A stretch of 7,123 nt of DNA from Chloroflexota bacterium (GCA_025980355.1 JAICXR010000170.1:1-7123), one strand, 5' to 3'. Positions 1-6,118 are shown, numbered from the stretch's first letter. The notes: generated from the sequence alone by a model not told the origin. A program made the numbers and translations.

Positions 1-885
1 ACCAGGGCGACGAGGGCGCCGCCATCCACCCGCTCCCAGCGGCGCTCGATCGTCAGGAAGAGCGGCGCCTGGCCGTCGGCCGAGAGCACGCTCAGGCGCT
101 CCTCGACGTCCAGCCCCACCCCGACGGTCACGCCCATCCCGCGCTCCGCCAGGAAGCGGCTGCTGCGCCACCAGCGTTGCGGACTGTCGTAGCCCACACT
201 GGTCCAGTGGAAGATGCCGAGCCGCCCGTCGGCGAACTCGACGAGGCCATGCTCCTGCGTCTCGCTGTCGACCGTGCCGTTGCCGCTCCCGCCGGAGATA
301 TAGGGCGCGAGGCCGTAGCGGGCCACGGCGCCGGTGACCTGCGCCGGCACGGCATCAAAGCCCAGGTAGCTGCGCAGCACGCTCACGCCGTGATAGCCGT
401 GGCCGGCGAAATCGTTGAAGGAACTGTGGACGCGCCCGAAGAGGCCCGAAGCGATGAGCCGGAGCTTGAGCTGCTCCAGGGGACGGCGGTGGAACTGCTC
501 CGCCACCTCGACCTTGACGCCGCGCCGCCGCCGCGATGATGGCATCGGCTTCGTCCAGCCTCGCCGCGATCGGCGTTTCCAGCAGCACATGCAGGCCGTG
601 TTCCACGGCCAAGCGTCCGACCTCGCCGTTGGCGCGGGACGAGACCGACACGATGCCGATCTGCGGCGCCATCTCCTGGACCAGGCGACCAAGGTCGGTG
701 TACCAGGGAACGGCGAGACTGCGCCCGAGCTGTTCGGCGGAAGCGGCGCTCCGCCCCCAGATGGCGACGAGGTGCACCTCGCTCGTTAGACCCTGGAGGA
801 GTGGCCCATACAGGTAGTCGGAGCGGGCCCCGGTCCCGACGATGGCGACCCGGAGCGGCGCTCTTTTATGTCCGATCACGTCCAT
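1..885 (-). pseudogene. Gfo/Idh/MocA-family NAD(P)-dependent oxidoreductase, frameshifted and cut by the left window edge
   Basis: Seen: the start ATG at 885-883 is preceded, with 9 bases between, by GGAGGG. The protein opens with a Rossmann strand and glycine loop (RVAIVGTGARS, residues 12-22), followed by the family's VSVSSRANGEVGRLAVEHGLHVLLETP block (about residues 80-105). After residue about 121 the frame must shift to stay homologous: the second frame starts VKVEVAEQFHRRPLEQL, continues with FNDFAGHGYHG, YISGGSGNGTVDSE and VEFADGRLGIFHWTS, and is open to position 1. The shift equals one extra base (or two missing) within 519-534, a CGCCG-repeat tract. Family knowledge: these enzymes oxidise or reduce sugars, inositols or similar polyols with a nicotinamide cofactor in the cytoplasm. 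The substrate cannot be told here. Odd: the family's EKP motif reads ETP (residues 103-105), so the usual lysine is absent. A sequencing error in the GC tract is a real alternative to a pseudogene. Confidence 0.85.
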
Positions 886-1040
886 AGCGTCTGACCCTCC
901 TGGCCGCAACGTCGTCGTCCCCTTGCCCGTCGCCGCGGGGGACGCGGCTGGTGACACTCCTGGCGGTTCCGTCGCGCCGGATTGGGGGCGGGAAGGAGCG
1001 CCTCGTGCTGATGGACCGGCCCGTCCCCGGCCAATGCTAC

Positions 1041-1046
1041 TATACT
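1041..1046 (+). promoter_or_regulatory. Possible -10 box (TATACT) for the methyltransferase gene
   Basis: TATACT lies 44 bases before the methyltransferase ATG in an otherwise GC-rich divergent intergenic region (886-1090). It matches the bacterial sigma-70-type -10 consensus at five of six bases. I see no convincing -35 box at 16-18 bases upstream. A GGAGGAAGG Shine-Dalgarno run at 1077-1085 follows, just before the start codon, so a leadered transcript is expected. I saw no clear promoter for the divergent oxidoreductase in the same gap. Confidence 0.35.
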
Positions 1047-1090
1047 GCGCCACCGGGATGTTGCCATCCCATTCTCGGAGGAAGGTCGCC

Positions 1091-2011
1091 ATGGCTACTG
1101 ACGCTGCGCCCCGGGGCATCTGGGTCGATACCGCTTTTGCAGAGCAGTACGACCTGACCTTCGCCCGCCAGGTCGCGCCCATCGTCGCCCGCGCCCTCCT
1201 GGCGCTCGCCGCGCCGACGCCGGCATCGCTGGTGCTGGAAGCCGCCTGCGGCACCGGCGCCTTCACCCTCCCCCTCGCCCAGGCGCTCGGACCGGCGGGC
1301 CGGCTGGTGAGTTCCGATCAAGCGGCCGCCATGCTGCGTGTCGCGGCGCGCAAGTCGCCGTTGTCGCGGAGCGCCCAAACGGCGTTTGTCCTGCAAGATC
1401 TGCTGGCGCTTGCCAGCCGGCCCGAGACGTTCGACCTGGTGGCCTGTAATCTGGGGATGCACGTCGTCTCCGATCCGGCCAGGGCCTGCCGCGAGTTGGG
1501 GCGGGTGTTGCGGCCGGGCGGGCGGCTCGCCTTTTCCGTGCCCGGTGACTGGTCGCTGGAACCGTTCTGGACCTACTTCTGGGAGCGCTGCCGCGGGCCG
1601 GATGCGATGGCGGCCCTGCGCCAGGCCGGCCCGGCCTGGACCCCGGATCACATCGCTGCGGCGCTGGACCGCGATCGACTTCAGTGGCGGCAGCACGTCG
1701 AGCGTGCCGGCTTCGAGCAGGTGGTAACATCCGTCGATTCCGACATCGCCTGGTTCTCCTCGGCGGAGGATTTCCTCGCCGGGAACCCTTTCGGCCACAT
1801 CGGGCGAGCGCGCGACATGTTCAGCGACCGGGACGTTGGCGAGTGCGTCTTCCGTGATATTGAAGCCCGGCTGCGGGCGGACGCCTCGGCGCACGGCGTC
1901 CCGATGCAGGTCACCGTCCTCAGCGTCCTGGCCTACCGACCGCCGGTGGAGGGAGCAGGCATACCTCGCCGTGCCGAAAGAGGTCCCGCTCGGCCTTCGC
2001 GCGAAGCTTGA
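1091..2011 (+). CDS. Class I SAM-dependent methyltransferase (Methyltransf_11-like)
   Basis: Predicted 306-residue soluble enzyme that transfers a methyl group from S-adenosylmethionine to an unidentified acceptor. Seen: motif I VLEAACGTGAF (residues 48-58) forms the SAM-binding glycine loop. The acidic residue after strand 2 is in VSSDQAAAML (Asp76). Motif II is FDLVACNLGMHVV (114-126), and motif III is VLRPGGRLAFSVPG (139-152). The C-terminal half (EPFWTYFWERC, then a helical region to about 290) is the variable acceptor-binding part. The last 20 or so residues are Arg/Pro-rich and look like an unstructured tail. The start at 1091 is chosen because a strong GGAGGAAGG ribosome-binding site precedes it; an in-frame ATG at 842 would overlap the divergent gene and adds sequence unlike a methyltransferase. 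The frame is intact. It is divergent from the oxidoreductase. The pairing might mean shared regulation, but nothing in the sequence shows a common pathway. Confidence 0.9.
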   Translation: MATDAAPRGIWVDTAFAEQYDLTFARQVAPIVARALLALAAPTPASLVLEAACGTGAFTLPLAQALGPAGRLVSSDQAAAMLRVAARKSPLSRSAQTAFVLQDLLALASRPETFDLVACNLGMHVVSDPARACRELGRVLRPGGRLAFSVPGDWSLEPFWTYFWERCRGPDAMAALRQAGPAWTPDHIAAALDRDRLQWRQHVERAGFEQVVTSVDSDIAWFSSAEDFLAGNPFGHIGRARDMFSDRDVGECVFRDIEARLRADASAHGVPMQVTVLSVLAYRPPVEGAGIPRRAERGPARPSREA

Positions 2012-2063
2012 GCGGTTCACGAAAGCGTCCGGGAGGTCCGGAGGGGGCGCGGCCGCTGGGTGA

Positions 2064-2230
2064 GTGCGTGATCAACTGCTCGCTTGGCACCGGCGCATGC
2101 TGGGTCTTGCGCAGCGGCCTGATTTGGCGATACTGCCGTGCTCTCCTGAACCCCGCACCGCTCTGGCCCGACCTGCCACGTACGACTTCAACGACGCCGA
2201 CGGGATCGTCTCCTTATACGCCGGCAGCTA
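2064..2230 (+). other. Short open frame, possible gene fragment of unknown origin
   Basis: An open frame with a possible GTG start at 2064 (or ATG at 2097) ends at TAA 2228-2230. It would encode about 54 residues. It begins VRDQLLAWHRRMLGLAQRP and ends YDFNDADGIVSLYAGS. The amphipathic first part faintly resembles the helix before the C-terminal domain of GH13-type glycosidases, but this is too short to call. No Shine-Dalgarno sequence is evident. It could equally be a chance open frame. Confidence 0.15.
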
Positions 2231-2362
2231 ATCGGTACCCTGCTGTTTATTTTGGCGCTCGTTGGTCGCAGGTCCACTGATCCATCGGCATCGACCGCCG
2301 CCGTGCCAAGCTACCGATACGGGCTTCGGACATGCTCACGACAACGGTAACGTCTCATTCCG

Positions 2363-2394
2363 TGTGGGAACAGGTGTGGGAATCGCTGTGGGAA
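2363..2394 (+). repeat. Three direct repeats of TGTGGGAA at a 12-base period
   Basis: TGTGGGAA occurs at 2363-2370, 2375-2382 and 2387-2394, each copy exactly 12 bases after the last, separated by CAGG and TCGC. The array ends about 95 bases before the tRNA-Lys half at 2489. Short tandem direct repeats near an attachment core are a known form of integrase arm-binding site, and the period of just over one helical turn would place the copies on nearly the same face of the DNA. The same bases read in one frame as VWEQVWESLWEP, so a protein repeat remnant is an alternative. I see no gene that would carry it. Confidence 0.6.
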
Positions 2395-2488
2395 CCGGCG
2401 GAAAACTACGACTCATGTCGGGATCCGCGCGGCACGGTCCCAGAGGAAATGGGGCCAGATGCAACACTCCAGGACGCCTTGCAGCCCT

Positions 2489-2530
2489 CTCTTAATCAGC
2501 TGGTTCCGGGTTCGAGTCCCGGGCGGCTCA
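2489..2530 (+). other. 3' half of a tRNA-Lys (anticodon CUU), probable integrase attachment core
   Basis: Seen: reading from 2489, the anticodon loop CTCTTAA (2489-2495, anticodon CTT at 2491-2493), the anticodon 3' stem strand TCAGC (2496-2500) and a five-base variable loop (2501-2505). Then comes a perfect T arm, CCGGG-TTCGAGT-CCCGG (2506-2522), the acceptor 3' strand GCGGCTC (2523-2529) and discriminator A at 2530. The next bases are CCC, so CCA is not encoded. The 5' half is missing: bases before 2489 do not pair with the acceptor strand or form a D arm, and the anticodon stem fails to pair beyond two base pairs. Homology starting exactly in the anticodon loop and running to the 3' end is the pattern left by tyrosine-recombinase integration into tRNA genes. 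A truncated integrase lies about 275 bases downstream. It is not a functional tRNA as it stands. Confidence 0.85.
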
Positions 2531-2535
2531 CCCAT

Positions 2536-2550
2536 TTCCCCTCCGGGGAA
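2536..2550. terminator. Small hairpin just after the tRNA half
   Basis: TTCCCC (2536-2541), loop TCC, GGGGAA (2545-2550) form a perfect six-base-pair stem directly after the tRNA 3' end. It has no following T run, so intrinsic termination is weakly supported. It may be the old tRNA 3' processing or termination region, or part of the attachment site. Confidence 0.2.
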
Positions 2551-2804
2551 CGCTGCTATTCACCCGCTCACCGCACCCGGATTTGGCCCGGTCCCCCGAA
2601 TCGTCCCCCTAATTGCGCTGGGACGACGTGCCGTGGCCCCGCCGTCGGGTCACGGCGCCAGGCTGCCCGTCAATATCGGCCTCGTCCGCACCCGCCGCCG
2701 CGCAACGGCGCGCGGCCGCCGCAGCATGCGCTTCGTTCGGCGCTACCGGACGCGCAGTCCGGCGACGAGTCGGGAACGTCCGGGAATGCGCGTGCCGGCC
2801 GGCC

Positions 2805-3248
2805 CTATTCCCCCTGGTCCCCGGGCGTCTCCGAGTCCTGCCGGAGGAACGCCCGCTGCACCCGCGCGGCGGCATCGGCGTCGAGCCCCTGGACGCTGTG
2901 GGTATAGGTGTCGAGCGTCAGCGCGACGCTGGCGTGCCCCAACCGTTCGCTGGCCACCTTGGGGTGGACGCCGGCGGCCAGCAGCGCGGTGGCGTGGGCG
3001 TGGCGCAGGTCGTAGAGCCGGATCGTCTCCGGCAGGCCACTGCGGCGGAGCAGCCGCTTGAAGGAGCGGACCACGTTGCGCGGCTGGAGCGGGGTGCCGG
3101 AGTGGCTGCAGAAGACGAGGCCGGCGTCCTGGTACGCCGCCCCCAGCGCCCGCCGCTCGTCCCATTGCCGTTGCCGGTGCCGGCGGAGGGCGTCCACCGC
3201 CTCCGAGGGCAGGGCGAGCGTGCGCTGGCCGCGCGCCGTCTGATGAAC
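2805..3248 (-). pseudogene. Tyrosine recombinase (phage-type integrase), C-terminal catalytic fragment
   Basis: Seen: from the stop at 2807-2805 back to about 3248 the minus strand encodes some 147 residues of the catalytic domain. They include the beta-hairpin lysine-type region QTARGQRTLALP, the stretch GTPLQPRNVVRSFKRLL, box II YDLRHAHAT with its arginine, LGHASVALTLDTYTH with the histidine, and the nucleophile Tyr codon at 2906-2904. Beyond 3248 the frame stays open but has no integrase similarity. The N-terminal arm-binding and core-binding domains and the first catalytic arginine are missing, and no good start codon or ribosome-binding site exists. The usual HxLR histidine is Tyr. Integrases of this type insert elements into tRNA genes, which fits the tRNA-Lys half at 2489-2530. 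The gene points toward that site. It is a truncated remnant and almost certainly inactive. Confidence 0.85.
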
Positions 3249-3603
3249 GTCAACTACGTCTGCCGGCGGCGTCGCGCCCGTTATAGGCGTCCAGCGCCTT
3301 GCGGTTGTAGGGAGCGGGGGAGGGGCCCCTTCGTTGCGGCGTCCCTCCTTTATCCGTCCTCGCTGTCGTGGCCCTTGCTGCCGGCGGAGAGCACGCTCGT
3401 TTCGGATCCACCGTCCGCCACGGCCGAGCCGGGCTGTTGGCCGCCTTCGGAGCGCTTCTCGGGAGCGCACCATCCCGGCGGCTTTGGGAGGAAGCCGCGA
3501 ACCATACAGGTGGACTGAGCATACGGGGCGTTGCGCTCGTTGGGCGCTACTCGTGCGCGACGTCTCGTTACCACGGCCGGCTCACTGTTCCGGCAGTTGC
3601 GTG
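3249..3603. other. Gene-poor stretch between the integrase remnant and the kinase gene
   Basis: No recognisable gene or integrase N-terminal sequence in any frame; open frames give low-complexity Arg/Ala/Pro/Ser-rich translations. There is a weak plus-strand hairpin, GGAGGG (3319-3324) with CCCTCC (3343-3348), followed by TTT. Its loop is long and no plus-strand gene lies just upstream for it to terminate. Confidence 0.6.
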
Positions 3604-3609
3604 TACCAT
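3604..3609 (+). promoter_or_regulatory. Candidate -10 box (TACCAT) for a leaderless kinase transcript
   Basis: TACCAT ends six bases before the kinase ATG at 3616. There is no Shine-Dalgarno run in the 20 bases before that start. In GC-rich bacteria a TANNNT box 6-8 bases ahead of the start codon often marks a leaderless mRNA whose first base is the A of ATG. No clear -35 box is visible, so the call rests on spacing alone. Confidence 0.35.
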
Positions 3610-3615
3610 CCCATC

Positions 3616-4500
3616 ATGGATACCAACGCCCTCGTCCGTTGGCTCAACACGCGGCACCAGTCGGCCTGGGTTCTTGCGGAGGCCCTGACCGGCGGCCTGC
3701 AACACGGCGCGTGGCTGGTGATCGGTCCCCATGGCGAGCGTGCCGCCCTCAAGTGGGGCATCGACGGCGGCTGGGCGCGCCGGGCGCTGGCGGCGGCGCC
3801 GGTCGTGCGCCTGGCTCGGGAAGTCGGCCGGCCCACGCCGGCCTGGCTGGCCGTCGGCTCGCTGCCGGCCGGGGGCGGATACGTCCTCCTGGACTGGGCG
3901 TCGGGCACGCCGCTGTCGGCCCACCATCACCCTCCCTCCCGCGAGGAGCTCGCGCTAGTGCTGCAAGCCAACGCTCGCCAGGCGGACCTCCACCCCGCCA
4001 CCGATCGCGATTGGTCCACCTATGCCCACGGCGTGGTGACCGGGCAAGGCTCCAACCTCATCGACCAGCTCCGCGGCCATTCCGCGGTGGCGGCTCGCCT
4101 GGTGGCACGCCTGGAGGCCTGGACAGCGCCATACCGCTCGCTCCCCTTGCCCGTTGCCGACGTGGTCCACGGCGACTACAGCCTATCCAACATCCTGATG
4201 CACGACGGCAAAGTCACCCTGGTCGACGCCGAAGCGTCCGGCAAGGGTACGCGAGCGCTCGACCTCGCCGCCCTCCTCCAGTACGCCGCTTTGCACGGCG
4301 CGGCACCCGTCGACATCGCCATGGTGCGCGACGCCGCCGTCGGCGTCGGCGGCTGGGGCGTGTACGTCGTGTCCCTGGCATGGGCGATCGTCGAGTTGGC
4401 GGCCTGGGGCGCCCGCCACTGGCCCGGAGGCGACGTCGAAGGCTATGTGTGCAGAAGTCACGCCCTCCTCGATCAGTACGGACAAGAGGCACAGACCTGA
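3616..4500 (+). CDS. Aminoglycoside-phosphotransferase (APH)-fold small-molecule kinase
   Basis: Predicted 294-residue cytoplasmic kinase that would transfer the gamma-phosphate of ATP to a hydroxyl of a small molecule. Seen: N-lobe strand with the probable ATP-binding lysine in AALKWG (Lys46), and a hinge region VLLDWASGTPL. The Brenner motif HGDYSLSNILM has His185, the catalytic Asp187 and Asn192. The metal-binding Asp204 in TLVDAEASGKG holds the DFG-equivalent place, followed by the family's ALDLAALL helix. Length and motif order are normal and the frame is intact. The start at 3616 gives a normal N-lobe; it lacks a Shine-Dalgarno site but has a leaderless-type -10 box. Its stop overlaps an ATG (TGATG, 4498-4502), which before the IS arrived led in frame into the hydrolase gene. 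Family knowledge: many members act on choline, homoserine, sugars or unknown metabolites, so antibiotic resistance should not be assumed. Confidence 0.88.
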   Translation: MDTNALVRWLNTRHQSAWVLAEALTGGLQHGAWLVIGPHGERAALKWGIDGGWARRALAAAPVVRLAREVGRPTPAWLAVGSLPAGGGYVLLDWASGTPLSAHHHPPSREELALVLQANARQADLHPATDRDWSTYAHGVVTGQGSNLIDQLRGHSAVAARLVARLEAWTAPYRSLPLPVADVVHGDYSLSNILMHDGKVTLVDAEASGKGTRALDLAALLQYAALHGAAPVDIAMVRDAAVGVGGWGVYVVSLAWAIVELAAWGARHWPGGDVEGYVCRSHALLDQYGQEAQT

Positions 4501-4574
4501 TGGGCACTCGCGATAAGCAAGAGCACATGCTCAGGACTGCACGGCGGATAGCGCGACGTCAGAAGGGGCGCACG

Positions 4575-4578
4575 CTAG
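4575..4578. repeat. Left target-site duplication (CTAG)
   Basis: CTAG directly outside the left inverted repeat, matched by CTAG at 6095-6098 outside the right one. This fits the YTAR target preference of IS701-like elements. Confidence 0.8.
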
Positions 4579-4595
4579 GTTCGTGTTCCGCCATT
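4579..4595 (+). repeat. IS left terminal inverted repeat
   Basis: GTTCGTGTTCCGCCATT matches the reverse complement of 6078-6094 at 15 of 17 positions, with both mismatches at the outer end. The transposase stop TAA (4596-4594) overlaps its inner edge. Confidence 0.85.
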
Positions 4596-5991
4596 ATGCC
4601 GTAGCGAGGAGGGCGTCGGGCCAGGGGATCGAGGAATTGTTGCGGCACCGTGGTGGCGACGATGGCGCAGTAATGTAGAGGCGCCGGCTTTCCCGACGGA
4701 CGGCGGCAAGCATATCCCGGAAGGATGGGGTCGACTTTTGGCGATACCAGGGGCGCAGGGGCCGGGATGCGCCCGGCCGCTCCCGGGAGCGGCCGGCGTA
4801 CCAGAGGAGGATGAGGGCGTAGACGAGTGCCGCCATGGGGGCGGTGCGTTCGACCGCCGGGGCGGCCTGGGCGGCGGAGTCTTCCAGGCCGAGGTGCTGC
4901 TTCGCGTCGTGGAGGGTAACTCCCAAGCACCAGCGTTTGGCGTAGGTTTCCAGGATGAAGCGGGCGCTGGCGACAGGTCGGTGCAGAAGACGTCGTCCTT
5001 GCGCTTGCCCGCCGGGTCGCGCACCACGACGATGCGGACGGGCTGATCGCGGAGCGCCGTGTACCAGAGGGCGGTGCGGCGGAGCACCGTCGTGGGGACC
5101 TGGCGGCCGTAGATCGTGACGGCGAGGTGATGCCAATGCTGGCGGGCCCGGGCCATGACAGGCGGCGGGGGTAGGCGCTCGCCCCGTCGGCGGGTACGCC
5201 CACGTTGGCCCGGTCGGCGGGGAGGCGGCAGCGTCCACAAGGCGGCGTTGGGACGCAAGCGGCTGATGATGTGGACGTTGGCGGGACGCTCCTCCAGCAG
5301 CGGGCGGCCGGCGTAGAGGCGGTCGGCGGCGACGTAGACGGTGCGCTCCCCCGCCCCGTCCGCCACCGCTCCCACCAGCTCCCGCATCAGTTCCAGCTCG
5401 CTCCGGCGCTCCCGTTCGCCCGCCCGTATCGCCGCTAGGCGACGCGTGCTCGGCGCTTCCCTCGGCGGGCAAGGGCATCCAGTTGCCCACCGCGTTGCTT
5501 GCCCAGGTGCAGCCGGAACGGGACCGGCAGGGCGAAGCCCCGCTCTCGCCCCGTCGGCAAAGGCGCCCAGATGGCCAACACCACCCAGACGTGGCCGAAG
5601 CTGAAGAACGGCTTGCGCGCCGTGGAGAGCAAGGGGTCGTGATGCATCGAGGCCGGCGCCACACACTTGCCGCGCTTGCGGGCCAGGGTGTCGTCCCCGC
5701 CACGAGCACCGGCTGGTCCGCAGGAAGCCAGGCCAGCGCCAAATCAAACAGCACATGGCCCAGTTCGTCCAGAACCCAGGTCGCCCGGGAGAAGAAGCGG
5801 TGGAAGACCGAGATGTGGCGGCTGCCCACCGCGCCCGAGGCGAGCGCCACGCCGGTGATCGTCCGCCGGCCCAGACAGTGGGCCCAGCCCGCCACGATCC
5901 GGCAGAAGTTCGCGTAACCGGGCGCCGTAAAGCAGTCCGCGAACGCGGCCACCACCAGCACGAACGACTGCGGTAGCATGACCCCTGGCAT
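4594..5991 (-). pseudogene. IS701-like DDE transposase, three frameshifts and lost catalytic Glu
   Basis: If repaired this would be about 466 residues. Start ATG 5991-5989 follows a purine-rich GGGGGGAG site. Frame 1 (5991 to about 5699) covers the N-terminal helical part, ending LPADQPVLVAG. Frame 2 (about 5698 to 5435) resumes with DDTLARKRGKCV, holding the first catalytic Asp (codons at 5695-5690), then SMHHDPLLSTARKPFFSFGH. Frame 3 (about 5485 to 4970) holds VYVAADRLYAGRPLLEERPA with the second Asp (5324-5322) and the RTALWYTALRDQPVRIVVV block. The original frame then resumes with ARFILETYAKRWCLGVTLHDAKQHLG to the stop. Each shift is equivalent to one lost base, so three restore the phase. 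The IS4-superfamily YREK signature Y-x2-R-x3-E-x6-K is present except that Glu is Gly (GGA, complement of 4921-4923). The protein cannot be functional. Assignment to IS701 rests on similarity recalled from the family plus the CTAG duplication; a related DDE family is possible. Confidence 0.85.
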
Positions 5992-6077
5992 GGCTCCCCC
6001 CTTTCCCTGAAGCGCGCAACCACTCCAGGGTCCGATGGGCGGCCATGCCGGTCAAATCAACCCGACGACGCTACGAA

Positions 6078-6094
6078 AATGGCGGAACACGAGG
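6078..6094 (-). repeat. IS right terminal inverted repeat
   Basis: Reverse complement CCTCGTGTTCCGCCATT matches the left end at 15 of 17 positions. It lies upstream of the transposase start and only 24 bases before the hydrolase start codon. Confidence 0.85.
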
Positions 6095-6098
6095 CTAG
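6095..6098. repeat. Right target-site duplication (CTAG)
   Basis: Second CTAG copy, directly outside the right inverted repeat. It belongs to the original leader of the hydrolase gene, whose ribosome-binding site GGAGG starts eight bases further on. Confidence 0.8.
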
Positions 6099-6106
6099 AC
6101 AGCGCC

Positions 6107-6111
6107 GGAGG
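6107..6111 (+). promoter_or_regulatory. Ribosome-binding site deciding the hydrolase start
   Basis: GGAGG seven bases before ATG 6119. It lies outside the IS, so it survived the insertion. It favours 6119 over the in-frame ATG at 6035, which lies inside the IS and lacks such a site. Confidence 0.7.
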
Positions 6112-6118
6112 TTTCAGG

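Larger units (their letters stand above)
2012..2488. other. Gene-poor stretch between the methyltransferase and the tRNA-Lys remnant
   Basis: No recognisable full-length gene on either strand. The open frames across it are short and give Arg/Pro/Ser-rich translations typical of out-of-frame GC-rich DNA. Two things stand out: a short open frame at 2064-2230 and the TGTGGGAA repeat at 2363-2394, both listed separately. A stretch around 2228-2266 is locally AT-richer than its surroundings (CTGTTTATTTTGG). If the tRNA half at 2489 marks a classical integration end, this stretch is the terminal sequence of an integrated element; that is inference. Confidence 0.6.
4500..4604 (+). other. Short open frame overlapping the kinase stop, interrupted by the IS
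   Basis: ATG at 4500-4502 shares its A with the kinase TGA stop. The frame reads MGTRDKQEHMLRTARRIARR and then QKGRTL, enters the IS at 4579, and stops at TAG 4602-4604 (34 residues). An AAGAGG run at 4484-4489 could be a ribosome-binding site. Joining position 4578 to 6099, that is, removing the IS and one CTAG, keeps the frame open through DSAGGFR into the hydrolase ATG at 6119. So this may be the severed N-terminal extension of the hydrolase or a former translational coupling device. Chance in-frame continuation is possible because the stretch is short. Confidence 0.35.
4579..6094 (-). mobile_element. IS701-like insertion sequence, complete ends, inactivated transposase
   Basis: A 1516-base element bounded by 17-base terminal inverted repeats: left GTTCGTGTTCCGCCATT (4579-4595), right, on the minus strand, CCTCGTGTTCCGCCATT (6094-6078), 15 of 17 identical. 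Weaker matching continues inward (CGTAGCG in both ends). Each end is flanked by CTAG (4575-4578 and 6095-6098), a 4-base direct repeat. IS701-family elements are known to duplicate 4-base YTAR targets, and CTAG fits. One transposase gene fills nearly the whole element on the minus strand, and its stop lies in the left repeat. The ends look intact, so the element could still be moved in trans by a related transposase. Confidence 0.88.

Noticed and set aside
1995..2006. Palindrome CTTCGCGCGAAG at the end of the methyltransferase gene
   Set aside because: A perfect 12-base palindrome, but inside coding sequence, with no T tract and no second copy. Not enough to call an operator or terminator.
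1040..2020. Minus-strand open frame antisense to the methyltransferase
   Set aside because: It mirrors the coding periodicity of a well-supported plus-strand gene and shows no family motif.
2363..2394. DnaA boxes or replication iterons
   Set aside because: The complement TTCCCACA differs from the DnaA box TTATNCACA at key positions, and there is no AT-rich unwinding region or replication gene nearby.
2363..2394. CRISPR array
   Set aside because: Repeat and spacer units are far too short (8 and 4 bases), with only three copies.
2261..2534. Complete tRNA-Lys with an intron or displaced 5' half
   Set aside because: No matching 5' acceptor strand (GAGCCGC type) or D arm is visible in the few hundred bases upstream. 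A GAGCCGC run near 219 lies inside the oxidoreductase gene and has no D arm after it.
2746..2762. Hairpin CCGGAC/GTCCGG downstream of the integrase stop
   Set aside because: Six pairs with a five-base loop, but no T run on either strand; such stems are frequent by chance at this GC content.
2609..2875. Long open frames on both strands across 2332-3061, including the plus-strand frame spanning the tRNA half
   Set aside because: Arg/Pro/Ala-rich translations with no domain, running through a tRNA half and antisense to the integrase fragment; typical shadow frames in GC-rich DNA.
3319..3351. Intrinsic terminator hairpin GGAGGG/CCCTCC followed by TTT
   Set aside because: The loop is about 18 bases, the T run is only three, and no plus-strand gene lies just upstream.
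3616..4500. Aminoglycoside resistance gene
   Set aside because: Only the general APH fold motifs are present. The family includes many metabolite kinases, and no resistance-type neighbour or mobile cassette carries the gene.
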